64,000 bases of DNA from assembly GCF_020859565.1 (NCBI RefSeq), contig NZ_JAJHUO010000002.1, forward strand, positions 124,001 to 188,000, given 5' to 3'. The position numbers and the translations under genes are program-made. Positions 58,424 to 64,000 of this stretch are shown here, piece after piece. Source of the DNA: Saccharothrix luteola. GTDB taxonomy: Bacteria > Actinomycetota > Actinomycetes > Mycobacteriales > Pseudonocardiaceae. Within the stretch, counting starts at the first letter, position 1; each line of letters opens with the position of its first letter. The notes beneath the pieces were generated by a model, which had not been told where the DNA came from, made no database searches, and was given only the letters and a program-made list of their open reading frames with translations.

Positions 58424-59971
58424 ATGGCGCACGACGCGCTGGGGAAGGTCGTCGAGCTGAAGCGCGAACTGCTCGACGACGATGACGAAGCCGCACGGCG
58501 GCAGCGGGGCAAGGGCAAGCTGACCGCCCGCGAGCGGATCGCGCTGCTGCTCGACGAGGGGTCGTTCCAGGAGATCGAGGGCCTGCGCCGCGCCCGGCAC
58601 GCCGGTCTGGGCCGGGCGGACCACCGCCCGCTCACCGACGGCGTGGTGACCGGCTGGGGCACCGTGCTCGGTCGGACGGTCTTCGTCTACGCGCAGGACT
58701 TCCGCATCCTGGGTGGCGCGGTCGGCGAGGCGCACGCGGAGAAGATCCACAAGGTCATGGACCTCGCCGTGGCGGCCGGCGCACCGCTGGTGTCGCTCAA
58801 CGACAGCGCCGGAGCCCGCATCCACGAAGGCGTCACGGCGCTCGCCGGGTTCGGCGGGATCTTCCGGCGCAACGCCAAGGCGTCCGGCGTCATCCCGCAG
58901 ATCAGCGTCATGCTCGGCCCGTGCGCCGGCGGCGCCGCGTACAGCCCGGCGCTGACCGACTTCACGTTCATGGTCCGCGGCATCTCCCAGATGTTCCTCA
59001 CCGGGCCGGACGTCGTGGCGACGGTGACCGGCGAGCGGGTCACCATGGACGAGCTCGGTGGCGCGGACGTGCACAACCGGCTCTCCGGCGTCGCGCACTT
59101 CGCCTACGACGACGAGCGGTCGTGCCTGGAGGACGTCAGGCTGCTGCTGTCGATGCTGCCCGCCAACAACCGGGAGCAACCGCCCGCCCTGCCGGCGGCC
59201 GACCCGGTCGACCGCCGTGCCGAAGGGCTCCACGAGCTGGTGCCCGCCGACGGCAACCGGCCCTACGACATGCGGGCGGTCATCGAGGAGGTCGTCGACG
59301 ACGGGTTCGTCCTGGAGGTGCAGGAGGGGTGGGCGACCAACGTCATCTGCGGGTTCGCCCGGCTGGGCGGCCACGTCGTGGGAGTGGTGGCCAACCAGCC
59401 CTCCGTGCTGGCCGGCGCCCTGGACATCGCGGCGTCGGAGAAGGCGGCGCGGTTCGTGCAGACCTGCGACTGCTTCAACATCCCCATCGTCACGTTCGTG
59501 GACGTGCCCGGCTTCCTGCCCGGCGTCGGCCAGGAGCACGACGGCATCATCCGGCACGGCGCGAAGCTGCTGGCCGCCTACTGCAACGCCACGGTGCCGC
59601 GCATGTCGGTGATCGTGCGCAAGGCCTACGGCGGCGCGTACATCGTCATGGACTCCCGCTCGATCGGCGCGGACCTCGTCCTGGCGTGGCCGGGCAACGA
59701 GATCGCCGTCATGGGCCCGGAAGCGGCCGTCGACATCATCTTCCGGCGCGACATCGCCGCCGCGAACGGCGACCGCGAGGCGGTCCGGCAGCAGAAGATC
59801 GACCTGTACCGCGCCGAGCTCATGCACCTCTCCTACGCCGCCGAGCGCGGACTCGTCGACGACGTGATCGACCCGGCCGACACCCGGCAGGTGCTCGTCC
59901 GCGGCCTGGAGATGTTGCGTGCCAAGCACGCCGACCTGCCGATGCGCAAGCACGGCAACACACCTCTGTAG
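58424..59971 (+). CDS. Acyl-CoA carboxylase beta subunit (carboxyltransferase)
   Basis: This 515-residue protein is a complete biotin-dependent carboxyltransferase ([56 protein letters not shown]). At the substrate-selecting position it has Ile407 ([15 protein letters not shown]), as in AccB-type subunits that accept acetyl-CoA. PccB subunits have Asp there. It therefore probably makes malonyl-CoA for the polyketide synthase, together with the epsilon and alpha subunits encoded next. Confidence 0.93.
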   Translation: MAHDALGKVVELKRELLDDDDEAARRQRGKGKLTARERIALLLDEGSFQEIEGLRRARHAGLGRADHRPLTDGVVTGWGTVLGRTVFVYAQDFRILGGAVGEAHAEKIHKVMDLAVAAGAPLVSLNDSAGARIHEGVTALAGFGGIFRRNAKASGVIPQISVMLGPCAGGAAYSPALTDFTFMVRGISQMFLTGPDVVATVTGERVTMDELGGADVHNRLSGVAHFAYDDERSCLEDVRLLLSMLPANNREQPPALPAADPVDRRAEGLHELVPADGNRPYDMRAVIEEVVDDGFVLEVQEGWATNVICGFARLGGHVVGVVANQPSVLAGALDIAASEKAARFVQTCDCFNIPIVTFVDVPGFLPGVGQEHDGIIRHGAKLLAAYCNATVPRMSVIVRKAYGGAYIVMDSRSIGADLVLAWPGNEIAVMGPEAAVDIIFRRDIAAANGDREAVRQQKIDLYRAELMHLSYAAERGLVDDVIDPADTRQVLVRGLEMLRAKHADLPMRKHGNTPL

Positions 59972-59983
59972 GGAGCAACGGCC

Positions 59984-60178
59984 ATGGTCGACGAGACGGT
60001 CCTGCGGATCGAGTCCGGCACGCTCGACGAGTTCGAACTGGGCGCCCTGGTGACGGTGCTGTGCCTGGCCGGCCGGCGACCACCGGACGACGTGCGGCCC
60101 CTGGCCGCGCCGCGATGGCTGTACCCGGAGCGGGCCGCGGTGTTCGTGCCGCCCAACAGTTGGCGCAGCGCGGGGTAG
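59984..60178 (+). CDS. Acyl-CoA carboxylase epsilon subunit
   Basis: This 64-residue protein matches the actinobacterial AccE/PccE family: N-terminal [20 protein letters not shown] and a C-terminal Trp-containing tail ([20 protein letters not shown]). Epsilon subunits strengthen assembly of the carboxylase. Its place between the beta and alpha genes fits this role. ATG 59984 follows a GGGAG site. Confidence 0.88.
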   Translation: MVDETVLRIESGTLDEFELGALVTVLCLAGRRPPDDVRPLAAPRWLYPERAAVFVPPNSWRSAG

Positions 60179-60225
60179 CTGGTCGGTCCGAGCGGACCGA
60201 CCCGAGCACAGAGAGGGAGTCGCAG

Positions 60226-61995
60226 GTGCACAAGGTTCTCATCGCCAACCGGGGCGAGATCGCGGTCCGGGTGATCAGGGCGGCGCGCGACGCGGGGATC
60301 GCCTCCGTCGCGGTGTACGCCGAACCGGACGCCGACGCGCCGTTCGCGTCGCTCGCCGACGAGGCGTTCGCGCTGGGCGGTCGGACCGCCGCCGAGTCCT
60401 ACCTGTCCGCGGACCGGATCCTGGAGGTCGCGCGGCGGTGCGGCGCCGACGCGGTCCACCCGGGCTACGGCTTCCTGTCGGAGAACGCGGACTTCGCCCG
60501 AGCCGTCCTCGACGCCGGCCTGACCTGGATCGGGCCGAGCCCGCAGGCCATCCGGGACCTCGGCGACAAGGTGACCGCGCGGCGGATCGCGGAGCAAGTG
60601 GGCGCCCCGCTCGTCCCGGGCACCGGCCGTCCGGTCGCCGACGCGCGGGAGATCGTCGAGTTCGCCGAGCGGCACGGCCTGCCGGTCGCGATCAAGGCCG
60701 CCTTCGGCGGTGGCGGGCGCGGTCTGAAGGTCGCCCGCACCCTCGACGAGATCCCGGAGCTGTTCGAGTCCGCGACCCGGGAGGCGGTCACCGCCTTCGG
60801 TCGCGGCGAGTGCTTCGTCGAGCGGTACCTGGACCGGGCCCGGCACGTGGAGGCGCAGGTGCTGGCCGACCGGCACGGCAACGTCGTCGTGCTCGGCACG
60901 CGTGACTGCTCGCTGCAACGACGGCACCAGAAGCTGGTGGAGGAGGCGCCGGCGCCGTTCCTGACCGACGAGCAGCGGCGACTGGTCCACGACTCGGCCA
61001 AGGCGATCTGCCTGGCGGCCGGGTACTCCGGGGCCGGCACGGTGGAGTACCTGGTCCAGGGCGAGACCGTGTCGTTCCTGGAGGTCAACACCCGCTTGCA
61101 GGTCGAGCACCCGGTCACCGAGGAGACCACCGGCGTCGACCTGGTGCTGGAGCAGTTCCGCATCGCCGAGGGGCACCCGCTCGAGCTGACCGAGGACCCG
61201 GCGCCGCGCGGGCACGCGTTCGAGTTCCGGATCAACGGGGAGGACGCCGGCCGGGGCTTCCTGCCCACGCCCGGCCGGATCACCCGCTACCGCGAACCGG
61301 GCGGTCCGGGTGTCCGGGTCGACTCGGGCGTGGTCGCGGGCAGCGTGGTCGGCGGGCAGTTCGACTCGATGCTGGCCAAGCTCGTCGTGTGGGGTCCCAC
61401 CCGCGAGCAGGCTTTGCGCCGGGCGCGCCGCGCGCTGCGCGAGTACGACGTCGAGGGGATCGCCACCGTGCTGCCCTTCCACCGCCACGTCGTGGACGAC
61501 CCGGCGTTCGCCGGGCGGGGTTCGTTCGACGTGCACACCAAGTGGATCGAGACCGAGTGGCACAACCCGGTCGAGCCGCACCCGCAACCGGCCACCGCCG
61601 AGGAACCCTCGCGCCGGCGGCTGGCCGTGGAGGTGAACGGCCGGCGCGTCGAGGTGTCCCTTCCCGCCGACTTCACCACCCTCGTGGACGGCGCGGCACC
61701 GGCCGTGACGCCCGCCAACCAACCCCGCGCGACCGCGCGCAAGCGCACCGGCGGCATGACCCTCGTGTCCGGCGACGCGATCGTCGCGCCGATGCAGGGC
61801 ACGGTGGTGAAGGTCGCGGTGTCCGAGGGGCAGCAGGTCGAGGCCGGTGACCTCGTCCTGGTGCTGGAGGCGATGAAGATGGAGAACCCCGTCACCGCGC
61901 ACAAGGCCGGCGTCATCACCGGGCTGACCGCGGAGCCGGGCGCGTCGGTCACCCGGGGGACCGTGCTGGCGCAACTCGGGAGCGGTGACGGTTGA
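60226..61995 (+). CDS. Acyl-CoA carboxylase alpha subunit (biotin carboxylase plus BCCP)
   Basis: This 589-residue protein has an N-terminal biotin carboxylase domain ([34 protein letters not shown]-grasp glycine loop, [17 protein letters not shown]) and a C-terminal biotinyl domain with Lys551 in [13 protein letters not shown] 60226 follows GAGAGGGAG. It completes a three-subunit carboxylase dedicated to the cluster. The next gene has its own MerR-type promoter that begins within the last codons. Confidence 0.94.
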   Translation: MHKVLIANRGEIAVRVIRAARDAGIASVAVYAEPDADAPFASLADEAFALGGRTAAESYLSADRILEVARRCGADAVHPGYGFLSENADFARAVLDAGLTWIGPSPQAIRDLGDKVTARRIAEQVGAPLVPGTGRPVADAREIVEFAERHGLPVAIKAAFGGGGRGLKVARTLDEIPELFESATREAVTAFGRGECFVERYLDRARHVEAQVLADRHGNVVVLGTRDCSLQRRHQKLVEEAPAPFLTDEQRRLVHDSAKAICLAAGYSGAGTVEYLVQGETVSFLEVNTRLQVEHPVTEETTGVDLVLEQFRIAEGHPLELTEDPAPRGHAFEFRINGEDAGRGFLPTPGRITRYREPGGPGVRVDSGVVAGSVVGGQFDSMLAKLVVWGPTREQALRRARRALREYDVEGIATVLPFHRHVVDDPAFAGRGSFDVHTKWIETEWHNPVEPHPQPATAEEPSRRRLAVEVNGRRVEVSLPADFTTLVDGAAPAVTPANQPRATARKRTGGMTLVSGDAIVAPMQGTVVKVAVSEGQQVEAGDLVLVLEAMKMENPVTAHKAGVITGLTAEPGASVTRGTVLAQLGSGDG

Positions 61996-62022
61996 CTTCG
62001 AGCGCGCGCGAAGACCTAGCGT
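61992..62022 (+). promoter_or_regulatory. MerR-type promoter with 19-bp spacer before the CMD gene
   Basis: TTGACT (61992-61997) and TAGCGT (62017-62022) are separated by 19 bp with an internal dyad (CTTCG...CGAAG), the hallmark of MerR-activated promoters. The first 16 bases match the second copy at 62923-62938. ATG 62030 lies seven bases after the -10, so the transcript is probably leaderless. Confidence 0.75.
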
Positions 62023-62029
62023 CGCCGGC

Positions 62030-62926
62030 ATGACCAAGTCAGAACGCGGCACCGCTGTCAATCGACGTTCGCTGCTGGCCGCCGGTGCGCTGATCGGGGC
62101 CGCCGGGGTGGCGACCGCGCCGCAAGCATCGGCGGCGTCGGAGGCGTCGGCGGCGTCGGGCCGGTACGCCAGGGGTATGGCCGTCCTGCGGCAGGTCTCC
62201 GGTGACCGCGGCGCCGAGGTGATCAAGTCGCTGTCGGACGTCGCACCGGATCTCGGCCGTTACATCGTCGAGTTCGCCTACGGCGACGTCTACGCACGGC
62301 CGGGACTGGACCTGCGGCAGCGGCAGCTGGTGACCATCGGAGCCCTGGCCGCGCAGGGTGACACGGCGTCGCAGCTCCGGTTCCACCTCGACGCGGCGCT
62401 CCGGGTCGGGCTGAGCCCCGTCGAGGTCGTGGAGGCGTTGATCCACATCGTCCCGTTCACGGGCTTCCCCAGGGCGCTCAACGCGGTGCAGGCCGCCCGG
62501 GAGGTGTTCGCCGACCGGGGGACCGCGTTCCGGCCGCCGGTGCAGACCGACGAGCGGGACCGCTACGCGCGTGGCGTGGAGAAGCTGGTGGAGGTCGACG
62601 GGCAGCACGGGCTGGACGTGATCGAGTCGTTGCGGGACATCGCACCCGACCTCGGTCGCTACGTGGTCGAGTTCGCGTTCGGCGACGTGTACGCCCGGCC
62701 GGGACTGGACCTGCGGCAGCGGCAGCTGGTGACCATCGGCGCGCTGACCGCGTTCGGCGACACCGCACCGCAGCTGCGGGTGCACCTCGGCGCCGCGCTG
62801 CGCGTGGGCCTGAGCCGGGGCCAGGTGGTCGAGGCGCTGATCCACGTCGTGCCCTACGCCGGCTTCCCCCGCGTGCTGAACGCCGTGACCGCGGCCAGGG
62901 ACGTGTTCGGGCAACTGCCGGGTTGA
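62030..62926 (+). CDS. Tandem carboxymuconolactone-decarboxylase-like protein with twin-arginine-like signal
   Basis: This 298-residue protein has an N-terminal signal with an Arg pair (VNRRSLLAAGALIGAAGVAT) and two CMD repeats (about residues 40-165 and 172-298). They are nearly identical in their cores (LDLRQRQLVTIGAL; VVEALIHIVP versus VVEALIHVVP). The AhpD CxxC is absent, so peroxidase activity is unlikely; His residues in the core may be catalytic. CMD proteins act as decarboxylases or isomerase-like enzymes. ATG 62030 is fixed by the leaderless promoter. It is probably controlled by the MerR protein encoded downstream. Confidence 0.8.
   Translation: MTKSERGTAVNRRSLLAAGALIGAAGVATAPQASAASEASAASGRYARGMAVLRQVSGDRGAEVIKSLSDVAPDLGRYIVEFAYGDVYARPGLDLRQRQLVTIGALAAQGDTASQLRFHLDAALRVGLSPVEVVEALIHIVPFTGFPRALNAVQAAREVFADRGTAFRPPVQTDERDRYARGVEKLVEVDGQHGLDVIESLRDIAPDLGRYVVEFAFGDVYARPGLDLRQRQLVTIGALTAFGDTAPQLRVHLGAALRVGLSRGQVVEALIHVVPYAGFPRVLNAVTAARDVFGQLPG
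62297..62739 (+). repeat. 44-bp direct repeat inside the CMD gene
   Basis: A 44-nt word occurs identically at 62297-62340 and 62696-62739, 399 bp (133 codons) apart and in frame. It marks the tandem CMD repeats and implies recent duplication or gene conversion. The feature spans both copies and the sequence between them. Confidence 0.9.
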
Positions 62927-62953
62927 CTTCGAGCGCGCTCCAACTCCTACCGT
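62923..62953 (+). promoter_or_regulatory. MerR-type promoter with 19-bp spacer before the merR-like gene
   Basis: TTGACT (62923-62928) and TACCGT (62948-62953) are 19 bp apart around GAGCGCGCTC, a perfect 10-bp palindrome. It resembles AdhR/SoxR-type boxes. GTG 62961 begins seven bases after the -10, so transcript and translation probably start together. The match to the CMD promoter implies autoregulation by the same MerR protein. Confidence 0.78.
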
Positions 62954-62960
62954 CGACCGC

Positions 62961-63344
62961 GTGAACGACACGAGCGTGCTGTCCATCGCGGAAACGGTCG
63001 AGGTCACCGGCCTGACCGCCCACACGTTGCGCTACTACGAGCGGATCGGCCTGCTCGACCCGGTCGGTCGCGGCCCGGACCGCAGGCGTCGCTTCCGCAG
63101 CGCCGACCTGGCCTGGCTCGGCTTCCTCACCCGCCTGCGCACCACCGGCATGCCCATCCGGGACATGCGGCGCTTCGCCGAGCTGCGCAGGCGGGGCGAC
63201 GTGACCGCGCCGGAACGCTTGGAGCTGCTGGAACGGCACCGTGACGCGGTCCGGCGGCGGATCGCCGAGCTCACCGACAGCCTGGCGTCGTTGGACGCGA
63301 AGATCGACCACTACCGGACGCTGAGCGCCCCTGGCGGGCACTGA
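62961..63344 (+). CDS. MerR family transcriptional regulator
   Basis: This 127-residue protein has a winged helix (LSIAETVEVTGLTAHTLRYY, ERIGLLDPVGRG) and a C-terminal dimerisation helix (ERLELLERHRDAVRRRIAEL). It has no cysteine, so it is not a thiol- or mercury-type metal sensor; AdhR-like control by an organic ligand is more likely. GTG 62961 is the leaderless start. It likely activates its own gene and the CMD gene from the 19-bp-spacer promoters. Confidence 0.9.
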   Translation: MNDTSVLSIAETVEVTGLTAHTLRYYERIGLLDPVGRGPDRRRRFRSADLAWLGFLTRLRTTGMPIRDMRRFAELRRRGDVTAPERLELLERHRDAVRRRIAELTDSLASLDAKIDHYRTLSAPGGH

Positions 63345-63371
63345 CCCGCACTGCTCGGTCGTCTTCGGCGG

Positions 63372-64000
63372 TCACGCGTCCGACGGCGTGGTCGGCAGGT
63401 CGAGCATCGCGGCGGCGACCTGGTCGGCGGCGGTGTCGGGGAGGGCGGTGGCCGCGTCGTCCAAGACGAGCAACCGCGCGCCGGGGATCTGGGCGGCGAG
63501 GGCTTCGCCGTTGCCGACCGGGAAGAACAGGTTCTCGCGGCCGTGCACGACCAGCGTCGGCACGGTCAGGTCGCCGAGCCGCTCGCGCCACCGCGGCGCG
63601 CAGTCGAGTCGCGCGAACACCATCCCGAGCTGGTTCGCCTCGTGCGCGGCGGTGGTTTTCGACGGTGTGCGGTCCCAGATCCGCGCGGCGGTCGCGCGCG
63701 CCTGCTCGGGGTCGTCGCCCAGCAGCGCCGCCCGGTCGGCGCCGAACGCGGCGACCGCGGCCCGGTCGCTCCAGTCGGGCCTGGGGAGGGAGAACAGCGC
63801 GCCCATCGCCGCCGGGTGGTGATCGGGCAGGTCCTCGTCCACCGGGCCCGGCGCGACCGGGCGCGTCCCGACCAGGGTCAGCGCCGAGAACACCCCCGGG
63901 TGGTCGAGTGCCGCGACCTGCGCGACCATGCCGCCGACGCCGAAACCGCCGAGGTGCGCGGTGGTGGCGCCGAGCGCCCCGACGAGCGCCGCCGCGTCCG
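63372..64000 (-). CDS. Alpha/beta-hydrolase fold protein lacking catalytic Ser and His (5' end outside window)
   Basis: The frame runs off the window edge, so the N-terminus is missing. The visible part has the fold's core (GGFGVGGMVAQVAALDHPGV; VPTLVVHGRENLFFPV). The nucleophile elbow, normally G-x-S-x-G, reads GFGVG, so the Ser is a Gly. The position of the C-terminal catalytic His (usually GH before P) reads ATALP. Both losses suggest a non-catalytic member, perhaps a binding or receptor protein. It converges with the MerR gene and may be part of its regulon or of the polyketide cluster. Confidence 0.8.
   Translation of the reverse strand, partial: DAAALVGALGATTAHLGGFGVGGMVAQVAALDHPGVFSALTLVGTRPVAPGPVDEDLPDHHPAAMGALFSLPRPDWSDRAAVAAFGADRAALLGDDPEQARATAARIWDRTPSKTTAAHEANQLGMVFARLDCAPRWRERLGDLTVPTLVVHGRENLFFPVGNGEALAAQIPGARLLVLDDAATALPDTAADQVAAAMLDLPTTPSDA

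Noticed and set aside
61990..62940. Repeated TTGACTTCGAGCGCGC words as mobile-element ends
   Set aside because: Both copies sit exactly at promoter positions with 19-bp spacers and start codons at equal distance. There is no transposase or target duplication.

Overview
The window is very GC-rich DNA with many GTG starts, dense overlapping operons (ATGA and GTGA junctions), twin-arginine signals and lipoproteins, an ECF sigma factor, CebR-like boxes and a type II polyketide cluster. This points to a filamentous actinomycete; Pseudonocardiales (Saccharothrix, Actinosynnema or Lentzea type) is my guess, but the genus cannot be fixed from sequence alone. I saw no rRNA, tRNA, CRISPR array, insertion sequence or prophage.

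Region 1 (about 0.9-18.4 kb) looks like one catabolic unit for hydroxyproline-containing peptides. It holds a three-gene D-hydroxyproline dehydrogenase (FAD subunit, small 2Fe-2S protein, FAD/NAD subunit with a BFD-like iron-sulfur tail), a DapA-family pyrroline-hydroxycarboxylate deaminase, a two-cysteine hydroxyproline epimerase and a GntR regulator. A five-gene oligopeptide ABC importer, a prolyl aminopeptidase, a PepP-like Xaa-Pro aminopeptidase and a secreted GH127 beta-L-arabinofuranosidase follow. GH127 enzymes act on arabinose chains linked to hydroxyproline in plant extensins. My main hypothesis is therefore a locus for eating plant hydroxyproline-rich glycoproteins (or collagen peptides). 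A GTGACAT motif recurs before the dehydrogenase, regulator and importer genes. A tail of tandem P-domains (window start), a subtilase and an HExxHxxG metalloprotease (18.8-21.5 kb) flank the unit.

Region 2 (21.6-37.6 kb) is mixed accessory content: a four-gene two-cassette ABC system; an MFS exporter divergent from an XRE-cupin regulator; a His-rich methyltransferase behind a perfect palindrome; an NMT1-like ABC uptake system with its own methyltransferase; an ECF sigma factor with a membrane partner; an APH-fold kinase and a PQQ sugar dehydrogenase each behind a CebR-type box (TGGGAGCGCTCCC); and a small frameshifted gene. Region 3 (37.6-46.9 kb) is a LacI-controlled sugar locus: GH36 alpha-galactosidase, MalF/MalG-type permeases, a binding lipoprotein and a secreted GH-A-fold hydrolase with carbohydrate-binding modules. 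Two copies of a 16-bp palindrome lie in the divergent promoter, 73 bp apart centre to centre.

Region 4 (47.0-64.0 kb) starts with a secreted protein, a MarR unit and an AraC regulator. It becomes a type II (aromatic) polyketide cluster: two NTF2-like proteins, KS-alpha, chain length factor, ACP, ActIII-like ketoreductase, didomain aromatase/cyclase, metallo-beta-lactamase-fold cyclase/thioesterase, acyl-CoA ligase and a complete acyl-CoA carboxylase (beta, epsilon, biotinylated alpha) that likely supplies malonyl-CoA. The chain length factor has Asp where Gln161 is usual. A MerR regulator and a tandem carboxymuconolactone-decarboxylase protein follow, with matching 19-bp-spacer promoters and probably leaderless transcripts. 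The window ends in an alpha/beta-hydrolase that has lost its nucleophile Ser and its His.
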